In this document: positions 34,318 to 47,500 of the stretch, piece after piece
Layout of the letters: each line of letters starts with the position of its first letter
Position numbering within the stretch: the stretch's first letter is position 1
Assembly (NCBI GenBank): GCA_008933995.1
Contig: WARS01000015.1
Coordinates: forward strand, 4,080,173-4,144,172
Direction: 5' to 3'
Length of the DNA stretch: 64,000 nt
Source of the DNA: Datnioides undecimradiatus
Lineage: Eukaryota > Chordata > Actinopteri > Lobotiformes > Datnioididae
The notes under the pieces: generated by a model
What the model was told of the DNA's origin: nothing
The model's database searches: none
Seen by the model: the letters and a program-made list of their open reading frames with translations, nothing else
Position numbers and translations under genes: made by a program

Positions 34318-37302
34318 ATGGCAGCATCTGGGTTCATCCTGGTGATCGTCGCGGTGTCTCTGTGGCCTGGTAAGATGAAGATTTTCTGCATCACTGTCAC
34401 CTGACAAGTCGCCATTACGTCTTATCAGATATTATTATTATTATTATCGTATGATCGATAATAATATACAATCAGTGCAAAGGACAGCTTGCCTCAATAT
34501 GCCGACCGACGTATAAACATTTATTAAATAAAATTAAATATTTGTTATTGTTCTACATGATAATTTTCCTCCTTGTCGTTTTTGTCTCCATTGTCTCCCA
34601 ATCACTGTGTGCATCATCTCTCGCTCTCTGTATGGGGCTTTTCAGGCGAAACAAGGTTCATCATAGACCCTCTGTCATTCATCAAACACAAATCTCTGGT
34701 GAGCCTAATCTTTATTTCCTATATCATTATCATCATTATAATTATCAGGTTTTGTCGAAAGGCTGGTATATGGAGATATAATATTCATTTTAACTATAAA
34801 ATTGCAAAGCACTGTTGCACTTAAACACACTAGTCTGTTGTTTTTGCCACCAAAATTGGCTAAAAGTATTTCCTTACATTAGCTGTCAAAAATGCACACA
34901 ATAAGCTTGATTGATACTGGTGTTTCTTGCTATGGTTTCTCCCCTTTAGAGTCTGGATATGTGTTCAGAATGCAGCCAGGCTGTCCAGCTGTCCGCCAAC
35001 ATGATTGCCAGCAGAGATACGAAGGTGAGGATATTTGTGGCTCCCTCACCGCACAGTTTCACTTTACTTTCACTTCTCTGTACTCTACAGACCACTCCTG
35101 GGTTTGGGGAAGTGGTTGTTAAGGAAGCTGACTGCCCCACCTAGCAGTTGGGATCGCTGTAACATTTTAAATAATTAAACATAATATGGACAGTTTTAAT
35201 AAGGCAGTTGCCCACTGTGAGCAAATTCAAACGCTATTTTACATGTGCTTACTTTCTATTTTGCAGATAAAACGTGTTTCCGTTTGTGTGGAAAACACAA
35301 TTCATCTGTCTTCAACACATGCGGTCACCCAGTATTCTTGCCATAACAGAGCCAGTACACTAACCACTGTACTTTTGCAGGAAACTGTGTATGAAACCTT
35401 GCATGCTCTGTGCCAGCGCCTCCCAAAAGAACAAGCATCAGAGTGTGAATCACAGGTGAAGACATATTTGCCAAAGGTCCTGCAACAGACACCTGGCCAC
35501 CTGGTGAGTTTAGCCTCTATATAGGCTTATTTATAACAATGTAAACTACAGTGTCATTAATGCAAATTGTGTATGTAGAAACCTGGAGACAGCTGTAGGG
35601 TTTTTGGACTCTGTGCTGCCCACAAGGAAGAGGAACTGCTTCAACTTCCACATCATTCCACCGATAAAGACATTTCCAGCTCTGCACTTGGGGCGGCCAC
35701 CAGCTCCCATGTGAGTGGGAGAGAGCAGAAGTGAAGATTCAAATAAAAGTTCAAATGAAACCTTTATTTTTATGCTATAATCAGCCAATTCTCTTTGTAG
35801 GAAGTGTTCAACCCAGCTTGCACCCTCTGTTTGTTCATCATCAAGAAACTAGAGACCATGTTGCCCACAAATATGACAGAGGTGACATTTTATATAAATT
35901 TGTGTACCTCTTTATTTTATCAGGCACCCTAACCATACATTATATCATCTTAACCCTCCTACCCTCTTTCTTTCTCTTCAGGAGGCTTTGATGAAGCTCA
36001 TGGACGAGATCTGCGACCTTGTACCACAGAGCTATAAGGAGCGATGCGATGATTTTGTTGCCAAATATGGCGTGCAGATAGTTGAATTCCTCTTATCATC
36101 TGCTGCACCTCACACAATATGTACTCTCTTGCACCTCTGTTTGTTCAAAGAGCAGACTGTTCCAGGTCAGTAACATTTTCATCATGAATACATACATCAT
36201 TTTGACCTGAACCTCACAATTCCACCGCCAAGTTAACACCCTGATGATTACGCAGAGGTGTTTATCCCCTCGGAGTGCGAGTCGTGCCGCACGCTGGCCG
36301 TGCTGAGCCGACTTCACCTTGGTCCCAACTCCACCGAAACCGAGACTTCCTCTTTCCTTCAGTCTGTCTGCGTCCTTCACCCCAATGCCATCCCCAAGGT
36401 CTGGGACTCAGCTAACACTAAACATCCCACAGTGCTCCCAACTAACAAAATCCCTCACAACTTACTGAAATGTTAAAATACGAAAGATGTAGGATGAAAA
36501 AATGATAATAACTCATACTCTTTTCAGTGTGGGGCTTTCACCAAAACCTTTGGGTCCCAACTGCAGAAGGTTTTGAAAAACCAGATGGACCGTCCACATG
36601 CTTGTGAAGTAAGAAAAGGCTTTTTTAAAAAACACTCACATTTCACAATCGCATTTGTACAAATTCAGTGGAGGGACTAAGTGAAAACTTATATCCATGA
36701 GAGGAATTATCTACAGTAAATGCTATAAATCAACAAGCAGGGGTTGTGATTAGCCACTAACTAGCGTGGGTTTTACCATCACTTTCAGCAGAACACATCT
36801 TCTGGTGACTAAAAAGATACAAACAAGGCATAATCAACACAGCACCCAGTGAAATAATCGTGACCACTGATACGTGTTGATTGTTTTCCTCTGTCGTACA
36901 GAGAGCTGATCTGTGTGCTGCCTCAGAGAAGGTCGAGCCACTGGGAAGTAATCGTTGTACTTGGGGACCAACCTACTGGTGCAAAGACCTTCACACTGCT
37001 CAGATGTGTGGCGTAAGTTGAACTCAGTCAATTCTAAAAAGTTTAGCCAGTTAAAAGAGGCACACAGGCAAGTCACACATATCAGAATACAGCATGCATG
37101 TTTTTCCAATCAAGCTGGATCTTGCCATTTGAAGTAATGGCCAAGCAAACTATCACATTCTGAGAAAGATGTGCTACAAAGACTGATCATTGACATGGTT
37201 TAAACTAATGTGATTTTATGATTTTAAATTAGTTTCACATTCTGTATCTGCTTTCATTTGCAGAACCAGGCCTTCTGTGCGAAATACATATGGAAGAAGT
37301 AA
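34318..37302 (+). CDS. sftpb: Saposin-domain protein, probable surfactant protein B orthologue
   Basis: Eleven exons join without a break: 34318-34369, 34646-34698, 34950-35024, 35381-35503, 35579-35710, 35801-35881, 35982-36165, 36256-36398, 36528-36608, 36902-37012 and 37264-37302, giving 357 residues. A signal peptide (MAASGFILVIVAVSLW) comes first. Three saposin-B domains each have the six-cysteine pattern: Cys 40/43/71/82/107/113, Cys 152/155/183/194/219/225 and Cys 241/244/272/282/307/313. A saposin-A-type motif (CTWGPTYWC) spans about 327-350 at the C-terminus. Possible N-glycosylation sites are Asn169 and Asn258. Such proteins are processed into small lipid-binding units that perturb membranes. 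The neighbours usp39, C2orf68 and mat2a match human 2p11.2, where SFTPB sits beside USP39, so orthology to SFTPB is inferred from position. A prosaposin-like identity is the alternative. Confidence 0.85.
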
Positions 37303-37621
37303 ACCAAACCGCAAACAGGTGCTGAAAGAACTACTGTCTTTTTTTTAAAAAAACAAATTTATTATTACACTGATCAACTGTTAATAATCAACTCTTATGA
37401 GTTATATAAATGTAATGCACTGAACAATTTTTTTGGGAGGGGCTGTGGGCCAACAGTCTCATATTTTAATCAATCAGCCAAAAATATTCAGCATGAAAAT
37501 CTGTGGTTTGCATGAAATGTCACAAGACTGAGGCTGGGATTCAGTCTTAAACATCAGTTTCTGCAGCGGTAATGTGTGTAAATGGCAAAAACATTGTTCA
37601 CAAGATGAGCACTCAATGTGA

Positions 37622-37627
37622 ATTAAA
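37622..37627 (+). terminator. Polyadenylation signal of sftpb
   Basis: ATTAAA, the commonest AATAAA variant, lies 320 bp after the sftpb stop codon. The gene ends tail-to-tail with usp39. Confidence 0.45.
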
Positions 37628-37856
37628 GACTATTTGGACAAGTGGCTACTCAACAGAGCTTCTGTTTTCTTGTTTCCCTACTAAGTGTAAATAACCAAAT
37701 AACCACATACATATGACTTGTTAAACTGCATTAAAGTCAAAAAGTTTGTCATTAACATTCAACAGACAGAGAGAGACGTGTGTCCTGGAGCTTGTTTATT
37801 TAGAAACTTCCACATAGTAAAAAGATAAAACTGTGAAAAAAACAAAGACATTTACA

Positions 37857-37862
37857 TTTATT
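37857..37862 (-). terminator. Polyadenylation signal of usp39
   Basis: TTTATT on the plus strand reads AATAAA on the minus strand, about 140 bp past the usp39 stop codon. A second copy lies at 37795-37800. Confidence 0.5.
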
Positions 37863-38003
37863 TTTTTGTGGCTACAAAGAAAGTCCTGATGCTTGCATAC
37901 CACTCTCATTTCAGATTCTGTTGTTGCTTTAAATCACTTAAATACCCAGTATATTTCCAAAATGGTGGCACTTCTGGCCACTTCCACCAAGGAAAATCCT
38001 GTT

Positions 38004-41000
38004 TCACACCCCTGTGTGGTTGTTTGTGTTAATGTCACTGTCTTGTCTCTTCCAGATCTAGAAGAGAGAAAAAAAAGTCGATATGTAAATCCAATCCTTA
38101 AAAGAGTTCAAAGGGTTATAGACCATTTTAGATTAAGAATGAAAACTGCAACCAGGTATGAATTAAGATTCATCTGATAGATTTTTCTGAAAGCTGCTGA
38201 GAATGTTTGAACACTTCAAACGATCTGTATCATTAACTTTGGCAATTTTCACCAAGAAATAAGGAGTTGGTTCCCCACAAAGTTTATATGGAGGGCATCG
38301 TCTCAGAAATCCCAATCCCCAAAATAAATTTTAAAAAGAAGTCACCACTCAAGCACCAGTTTAATTAAATTCTCTACAGCAGCTCCAGGGAGGCATGATC
38401 TTGTTCTTCATGCTACAGTAAGACAAGATGCATTTATATTACTCTTTTACAGGAAGAGCTTTGCAAAAAAATAAAAAATAAATGAAAAATCACTGCACAA
38501 AACTTAATGTGTATAAGGAATTCAAATATTTTTGGCTTATTTTACATGCTTTTACAGATATATGATTGGACAAGAATCTGAATGCTGTCAAGATTAATAC
38601 TGGTTGATTTTATTTATTTCATATCACTACCAAACATAAAAGGTTCAACACACCCAAAATAATCTTCACCGTAAGCAGAAGCTACAATTGTCTGTTTTAT
38701 TGTAGATCTGCATCTAAAAGTCGCATTTTATGTTCCACACAAAAAGTATTAAGCCAAGGCTGTGCAGCATTTATATTCTCCAGCATTGCTAAAAAGAGTG
38801 TGGGGACTTGCCTGGATGTAGGCCTCTGACAGTGTAATCATCTGAGGCAGAATGTCGATCACCTGCAGGTCCTGCATCTCATACCACTTTCCAGTTCCCT
38901 GATTAAACATGAAGAGAGATTGTGAGAGATGATGCCTGTGACATCAGCTTAACTTATAACCCAGTGTTGGCTTGGTCCAAACATGATTCACTGCACTTTT
39001 GAGGTTTTTGTAGAAACACCATCAGGCATTGGGAAAAAAAACAAACTGGCTGCAACCTACATGATGCAGAACATGTATTCTGTAGGCTCCCTCAGAGGGT
39101 TTCCCATCATGCACTACATTGGCGACAAGATCATAAGTTGTGCTCTTCTCCGTAGCTTGAGCTTCCTCTGTCAAGTACTCACGAAGGTCAACGTTCCTGT
39201 TGAAGCAAGGTGAAACATGATGAGCACACTCGTACTGAGGAACACATCCTTGTTATCACCTCTCACAAGAATTACATTAAGCAATAATAATAACCACCCT
39301 TCATTGCTGTCATCAACATGCAACTTCATGGTTCTGTCACTTTGATCCAGGCAACATATTCTGTCTGACGGTATATGAACAGCACTTACGTGATAGGGAA
39401 GTTCACAATTGTTGGGTTTTTCTCCACAAAGAAATTGTTCTTGGTGAATCTTTTGATGCAAAAGATGAGATACGGAGGCAGTTTTGTCAGCTGGAACCTT
39501 TTGAGAAAATTCTCTTTGTAGGTTTTGTATTCCTGAATGTAAATGAGACAGAAAAGTAAGCAGACGTTTTGAGTGGCCTGTTAAATTTGAGTATAGCATT
39601 TGCAAAATACTGTTGTGGTAACTGCTGTCATGGCCCTGTGTGACTGTGTCAAAAAGTATAAATCAAATCTTCATCAATGCCACAGCTTTTCTGTGAAGGT
39701 TAATGCCTTTAACGTTCCTTTTAGAGTAATTTTCCCCAAATGTCTTATTTTTTCATGTCATATCTAAGACAAGGAGACGTGAATGAATCATTACCTTCTC
39801 TGTGCTTCCATTGAACTTGGCCAGGATGTTGAAGAGAGGCACCTGTGGGATAATAAGCTGCTCCTTCTCATCCTTGTACAGTGGAGCTGTTGGGAGGTCA
39901 AGGGTCAGAAACAGGAAGGTGGACTCAGACATCTGCTCCTGGTACTCCTCTGTGACAAGCAATGCCTCTTTCTCCTCTGGTGGCTGTGGAAACAATGTTG
40001 ATTCTGTCAATAAAACATCTATTGACTGTTGGCAGAATTTAGGATTTTAGAGCATTGGATCAAAGGAGCCATAACTGATTTAATGAGCCATTCGCAGTTT
40101 CACTGTACTGGCCGTGTGTACTTAGACTCAGAACATCACAACTTCCTCAGTCTATCTATGCTTGAGACTATTCGTATTCGTTTTAATGTCACAAGTTCCA
40201 AATATCTAACATTGTCTTCAACTAAAGTAAATACTACAAGACGAGTGAAACAAATTACAAGTCACCTCAAAATTGAACTTTAATCGGGGAAAGTATTCAG
40301 TAACATGTAAGATAATCTGCCAAAATGAGCTTTGAATTTACCTTCATTTTGACACGAAAATTAACTGGTAAGGACTTTTTTAAATGTATCCCTATCTAAA
40401 GAACACAACTGGCTAGGTAAGTGAAACATTTATGAAAAAACTGAGTTGTTAGTAGAATTATTCATATTCTACATGTCAGTGATTTCACATCACAAGAAGG
40501 AAACTCACTAAATCAGGATGTGGAAGTTTCTTGGAGAAGATCCGCATGGAACCTTGAAAGGCTTTCGTGATGATTGCTGTGAGGGCACAAGGACAGGTCA
40601 ATGTAAATAAGGGTTAATCCACATTTTTCCAACAATCATAAATGAAAAGCATTCTCAAAATACAAATTGATTGACCCTTGATTTGGTGCATTTGAGTTTT
40701 TATTTATTCACTCTGAATTTGCTAAATACCCATCTTAATAGCATAGTAAAGACTTTATTTGTATAAGCTATGATTATATAGATTAATATAAAATATTATA
40801 ACTTTTAAGAATCAAACTCCTTTGATTCTACTCACATGTTTTTTTCTTTGTGCCACCAAGAGCACCGTGCAGGGCATTCAAGAACCACGTCATGAAGTCC
40901 ACAGCATCTCCTGCAGAGAAGAGAACAACTGATCAGCATCCTAAGCTACTGTAGTCTCTACAGGGCAGTGTGTCCTAAAAGCATGCTTATGATCTACAAT

Positions 41001-42732
41001 ATGCAGGTCAGAACAATACAGATACTGGCAACTAAATCATTACCTTGCTTGGTAATTTGGAAGTTCTTCTTGCTGCACAGCACCACAGCCTGCAGCATCT
41101 CATGGGGAGACACATGAGCTTTGAAGTTCCTTGGATTCCAAAGTTTGCGCATCAGCTCACCAAACCGCTGCACCAAAAGAAACATTATATCCCCTGGTGG
41201 TCTGCGAATCCCCCTGTAGTTTTCCTCCTCCAGGAAGTAGTTTCGCAAAGGCGGAACATTGGAAAAAGCCTAGAAAGAAGGCACATATGTCAAATGGTTG
41301 AATTCAGTTAAAAAGTTCATGACCACATCCAGATATGGCCAATTTAGACAGCAATACATACCTGTAACACCACATTGGCGTAGTCATTGGCTTTGATGTT
41401 GTTAAGCCCCACAATGCCTGGCAGGTAGGTTGTACCATCGTAGGCTCTGTACAATTTACCCTGCTTGTCCAGCCCTGCAATATGCTGCTTGGTGAATGTT
41501 GGCTTCAACACATACTGGAGAGGAAGAGAGAAAGTGTAAACAAATTATTATCATAATCCATCAAGTCCATTTTGCATTAATAATTTGCCCAGTATTTTTC
41601 AACAGCTTCATGTTATAATTGTGATGATTCAAGTATGACTCTTAGGGTTTTAAACAATATTTGACTTATGTTGGCAGTGTATGATGCAGACCCAGATGAT
41701 AATTACACTTGACCTGTCAGCTTTACCTACAACATCATCCAGTGTAAGTATTACGTTTGCCCTTTTAAAAATTATGATACTGAACATGAAAATAACCTAA
41801 ACACTCCTTATGAGAAGTATCATACTAACATGCCATGAGAATGTGACCCCTTTTTACTTACCGTAATGTCTTCTAGTGAAGAATCAATGATCTCATAGTT
41901 GTCGGGCAGACAGTAAAACTTGAGTGTGTGCAGATTCAGGAACACATGATGGGTAAACTGGACACTGTGTGTGTAAGCATGGGACTTCAGACCTCTACCT
42001 GAAAGCAAGAATACGTGAGTAAATCAGTCCAAGCGCAAATTTGGTCGATCCGTGATAAATTGTCAAATCATTCACCTACCTTGAAAGTATTTCCCACATA
42101 TAAGACAAGCATAGACATTAATGTGAGAGAGGGAGATGGAGCAGAGTTTCTCAAAGTCAAAGTCTAGCACACTCCTGGTGGGGAAACAGAATCATGGAAT
42201 CAGCTGCAGAGCTACATGACAAACTAGCATTTAGCACCAACATTAGCTATGCACGTTAAACTTCACTGTACCTGTTTATAGTGTCGAGGTAAGGGCAATG
42301 GCGGCTTCTCCGGTCTTCTACAACACGTCCTCTGACTATTTTGGCTGCAACTTCAACATGATGTGAAACAACATGAGAAACCTGGTTATCTTTATCTTGT
42401 TCAAACAGTTGAATGTAAGCTAGCTAAACGTACTGGCTAACCTAGCGCTTCGGTTGTTACAACACACTGGATTTGATACGCACAATAAAGTGGAAGGACA
42501 CTACACTTGTACATAGTTAAATACACATTAATAGTACTTACTAGCCCGCCCGTGTGTGATAGGACTGCCCCGTTACACAAAACCGAACGCATTTTGCCTG
42601 GCTCCTAGTAACGTTAGCTAACTTATCAGCTAACCAAACGTAGTGCATACGTTAAGGGTAAATAAACTTACCTCTCTCTTCGTTTTCATCATCGTCCACG
42701 TCAACCTCTCTTTCTCGTTTCAGAGAAACCAT
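38004..42732 (-). CDS. usp39: USP39, U4/U6.U5 tri-snRNP-associated protein 2 (inactive ubiquitin-specific protease fold)
   Basis: Thirteen exons join in phase to 500 residues: 42672-42732 (ATG), 42272-42350, 42080-42174, 41862-41998, 41362-41514, 41044-41269, 40836-40910, 40509-40576, 39795-39983, 39390-39532, 39061-39196, 38812-38898 and 38004-38057 (stop). An acidic start (REREVDVDDDENEER) is followed by a UBP-type zinc finger with HCPYLDT, CSISLSHINVYACLICGKYF and HAYTH. The rest is a USP fold. The catalytic cysteine position reads NDYANVVLQ, with Asp168 instead of Cys, and the catalytic-histidine box reads GAYRIHV. Both match the known loss of protease activity in USP39, which serves pre-mRNA splicing as a tri-snRNP component. 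Human USP39 is 565 residues, so the N-terminal tail is shorter here. The last intron starts with GC, not GT. Confidence 0.96.
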
Positions 42733-43203
42733 CACAGCGGTTAGCTTGAGTCCAAAACAATGAAAAAATATATAACTTTATTTGAAAGTGATGAATGGGT
42801 CAAACACGGTGCACGTCGAAACTCGCGGTGGGTGAGCGTCGCAACTACCGAATAGCAGACCAAAAGCTAACCCGGAGTTTAAAGCTAGCTTCAGCTGCTT
42901 GTTTCCCCAAGTCAGTGTGATATCTTGCCGATTTTATGACAGCACACTCACATTTTTAAATACATTTGGTGTAATTAGTGGCTATTTTGTGATTCACGTG
43001 TTTCTTCTCTTACAAACAATGAGCATATTTATCTGTTATTAAGTTGATAACTCCGGGAATGTTACAATTGGACAACCACTTACCATTAGCTAGCTTGTAG
43101 CTTTTTGTCAGTGTCTATGGCAGTGTCTTACCGAGACTTGTTGCAATCATAAGCGTCATTAGCTCTCACACATACTGTCATCACATTTGAACCGTTTGTT
43201 GAA
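42733..43203. promoter_or_regulatory. Shared divergent promoter of usp39 and C2orf68 homologue
   Basis: The two start codons face away from each other and are 471 bp apart. No TATA box is obvious on either side. This fits a bidirectional housekeeping promoter, and the same head-to-head pair exists in human. Transcription starts cannot be placed. Confidence 0.65.
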
Positions 43204-44559
43204 ATGGATATTTTAAGAGACGATGAGGTACATGAGCTGAAATACAAACCAGGGGGCCGTTTGGATATGAGCCACGGCTTCCTGCACCATATCCGGAGGA
43301 ACCAGATTGCTAGGTGATTTCCTACACTACGATTAGCTAATGCTAGTAGTTAGCGCGCTAGCTAACATTTAGCTAGTTCACAACATCCAGCCATACAACA
43401 GCATCAAAAGCTGCAACCACACCTTATTACCTTATTATTGAAGTTAATCTGATAGTGAAGGGATTTTATATAAGATATAAGGAGAGGCTGCACATGCATA
43501 TCGGCCAAAGCTACCCTTAGTTTATGTGAGTAACAACAACACATAGTGAAATTAGCTGCTTATTCCAAAGAAACAATATAAAGCTATGTGTCACTATTGT
43601 CATGGGTGAGTTAAATAAGCAAAATAAGTGCTGCCATTAAATGTAGGATGAGACGGTGTTGACTGGGTTGATGATTGTGTCAGACTTTGCCTCTGAAACT
43701 TATTATTCAAAAAAGATTTCCCTTCACTTCTTTTATTGAAGGCCAGAAAAGTTTGAATGAAAAAGCTTGTACACATATTTATTTGTTTGTGTTAGGGGAA
43801 CAGCAATACAACTTGATATTCATATGCAAATGACATTAATATAAGATCAAAATTACCATATTGCTATTGTTTAACAACTGGGTTAGAAGGTTAGAGATTT
43901 GCTACGCTGCATGTGTTTTTTAAAACACCTATGCTACATTGGGACATTTCTAACCAATAACAAAATGTTGATTTCTCATCTCTCCAAGAGATGACTATGA
44001 TAAGGAGGTGAAGCAAGCCAAAGAGCTTCAGAGACGGAGGCACACTACAACACCGAGACGACCCCGTCGACCTGATATCCAAGTGTACCATCCTCGACGG
44101 AGACGTGAGTTTGATGTTCTTTGTTGTTTTGGTCACATTACGTTCTCTGAAGCCAGTGACGAGAATATGCTTGTCTGCGTTCATTATCCAGATGGATCCG
44201 AGTCAGGGGCCGGTGCTGAGGCTGAAGAGTGGAATGAGAGTGGGTCAAGCACAGAGACAGAGACTCATGGAACTGAACTCTTCTGGCTTGACTATCAGGC
44301 CGACTCTGGAACCATTACTTCCTTCCTTGTGCACAAGGTTAATGCACTTCCCTTCCCACTACATTTCATGCTCTTTGATGTACCAATTTACTTTGCTTTG
44401 GTCGTGATTGACCACATGTTCTTTCTGTCTCTAAAGGAGGATAAGCCTGAAAAAGTGGTGGAACGTGTTGCAGAGAAGAACATCCTGGATTCGTCCATGA
44501 GAGCAGCACTACAGGCACGAATTCGAAAAGAAATGGACAAAAGACGAGACAAACGCTGA
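43204..44559 (+). CDS. c2orf68: UPF0561 protein, C2orf68 homologue
   Basis: Four exons join in phase: 43204-43313, 43989-44104, 44192-44337 and 44437-44559, giving 164 residues (human about 166). Recognisable blocks are GRLDMSHGFLHHIRRNQIAR, DDYDKEVKQAKELQRRRHT, PRRPRRPDIQVYHPRRRR, then an acidic Ser/Glu-rich stretch and LFWLDYQADSGTITSF. The C-terminus is a charged helix (MRAALQARIRKEMDKRRDKR). The basic tracts and acidic middle are family features. No biochemical function is established for the family, and none can be read here. Position beside usp39 matches the human arrangement and supports orthology. Confidence 0.92.
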
Positions 44560-47500
44560 GCGATATGCTGGAACAGTAGATCTTGATGATAGAGGGACTA
44601 CAGGCAAAGAAGAGCAATACTTAATTTGCAGGTCTGTGCTCTTCCACAGACTGTGGGAACAGTGACTGTCAGCACATATCCAGCCTGATGACCCACATCA
44701 ATCATCTCCTTTTGTGGGAGCTGCAGTTATCATGGACAATATGCTTGGGAGTCAACTTTCAGTTTCATGTTTATCACATTATGCTCACCTTCTTAACTTT
44801 AGGGAATCTTCAAGTTGACTGGACCTAATATAATGTTCTAATGTAATCTTGTTTTCTAACAGTTAAAGCCACAAAGGAGAAGGTACTCTTTGACAGAGAG
44901 CAATGTTAACTTCTCCCTTCAAAATGTTCTGTGTTTATTGTGTTTACAAAGATCTACTTTTTATAAACAAGATTTCTACTTTTTTGGTAAAATGCTGTGA
45001 AGACAACATCAGTCTATCAGCAGTGTCATGTTTAGAAATATGAGAATTTAGTTTTGTTTCTTTTTGAATTGGAGAGTTAAGTGCATGTGGCCATGATAAT
45101 GTGTTTATACGGCAACTGTGGGCTTTTTGTTTTTTTAGTATTCTAATTTATTTTGAGTTGTTGAAATACTTTTATTTTTGATACTGTAATATTTTGTGAG
45201 GAAACAACTCTTTACATATAAAATAACATAAACATAAAAGCCATTTGTTACTGCCCAAATGTGTGTGGATGTGCACTTATGGAACTGAACAGCCATAAAA
45301 TGTGAATGTTTTTACTTAGTGTCTTGATGTGTTGTCAAAAACACTCAAATCTGTGTGAAATAATAACTGATATAGCTACCCTGAAAATATGTATATTTAT
45401 GAGATCACATATAGCATTGGGGTACACCAAAACACTACATCCTTTTTTAGTTCATTGAAAGAAATGTTCCACATTGACTCCTTCAGCAGGTGGCAGTATT
45501 AACCAATGTTTCTACTCTGCAAGCTTGTCTTTTATGTATATCAACTTTTGTTTTAACAATAAGTCCAATGAGACTTTGTCCCTTAGTGCATAACACCAAT
45601 CTTTTTGGTTTTTAAAAATACATGTCTAAACAGTGTCACTTTATTTTCACAAGACAGTTATTGCCAATAGAGCAAGGACTAAGGTAAAAAGGAACTGAAC
45701 ATACAGGCCCCACAAAGATACAGCAATGAATAGCTGTGGGTGTGGAGAGGGGTCTATCGACAATCCTTATGTACAGGGTTCAGTACTTTGTGCAGCATCC
45801 CTGATTGTCAGCCATGCTAAAATGTCCCATAGGTTCTTCTTTGAGGACAGTCCAGACAGTATTTGTTGAACTTTGTTGAAACACATTGAACCAAAAATGT
45901 AGAACCTTGAGAGTTAAACCATTCATTTGCACCGTCACTGGCTGCTTCCGATATACCCACTGTATAATGGGTGGTGCTTATCTGACAATGACCACTTCAA
46001 GATAAGATGTCTTTTATGTGTCAAGCCAGGGCAAACTCTCATGTTGCATCTATTCAAGAGTAACACGGGAGAGACTTACTACCATTCAAACAGCTACCAT
46101 TACGAATTAGGTTTATAGTTTGTGTATTTCCTGACGTTTAAACGCCATTTGAAACATTTACCGCCTCAGGAGCTGCTCCTAATTTTACATCTCAGTGGCG
46201 CAAGCATTTTTCTGTTAACTAGGGCTTGTTTTTATGAGCCATTGTTGCCAATCTTTTCATACCATCCTGCCTGCTTGACCAGTTTGCTGTGAGTTGCCTG
46301 TTTGGTTACCTGGGTGGAATCCAGCTAGTTTAAACCAGCCAGGGGTGTACTTTGTTCCCCCTCTTTTAAATTCTTAGGATCTCTGAACCACACAAGCCTG
46401 GCTACAACAAGTAAGGGAGAGAGATGTCTTGCTGTGGATCACAAACAGTGACAAAACATCCCAAATTAAAAATGTTAAAAACATAGATACCAGCAATGGT
46501 GCAGAGATGAACTGCATCTGTGTCCCATCAAACAGATAAATAGCAGACACATTTTTTCTATCACCTGTTGAAAATATGACAACAAAGGTCTGCAATCATG
46601 CACTGGCTATGGAAAAAAACAAGACTGACTTCACACTTGGACAGACAAGCTGTTGATTCACACCATAGTTGGAGATTAATTCATTGTTTTCATTAATGCA
46701 TGAAAGTATGCAAACTTCATCCTCTGACCACATGGCGGGCCAAGTGTTATGCAAAGCCCTGTCAAGGAGGAGCGGCCTCTGTTATGCTATTGGTGGAATG
46801 GAGACACTCCCCTCAGGTTTCCTTCAACGCCCATCTCCAGCTCACTTTTCATTCTCCAGTCAGCATGTGACTGGAGCTCTGAGAGGTTGGGGGGGCAAAC
46901 ATTCCCATGTCACCAACCACTTAAGCTCCTGTTTCGCCATTTCTCAATTGGCTGAGAATGACCCAATCACATCTCACAATTTCACACCTTACCCCCTAAG
47001 TGTAACTTCACTTTAACTACATTACATAAACGCAGAGCCTGGGATTTTATAATTCACCCCTAGGTAAAACGTATAACGTGCATGAATGCAATTTACAGGG
47101 GAACCTGTTCTGACAGGAAGGCTAGAGATAATGTACTGGCAGTAACTGGTTATTGCCTAATATGTTTTGTATATTACTTGTAATGCATAACACATTTTCT
47201 TTTCTATCTTATTGGTCCTTGTTTTGCCTGCATTACACTTAAGTCTAACTAATTTCTAATCGCAATATTACATAGAAAAAGAATCTGTGGGTGTTTTCAT
47301 CAAAATTAGTGTCATTTTTACAATAGTTGTTTGAATGCACACACAGGCTTAAAGCTCACATCCCATTCAAAGGCTGCAAGCAATTCTTCTGTCAAACTCT
47401 CTTCTTCATCTGTGGTTACTGTGCAGTGTCATCTTCCTTCCCATCGTGGCTCATATTACTTTGTTTACTATTGTAAATATCAAAAACAGTTAAAACAACA

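Noticed and set aside
38376..38414. Alternative last usp39 exon reading HEEQDHASLELL
   Set aside because: An acceptor-like ctgtag precedes it, but exon 38004-38057 restores the conserved IWKR terminus expected for USP39 and is much more likely.
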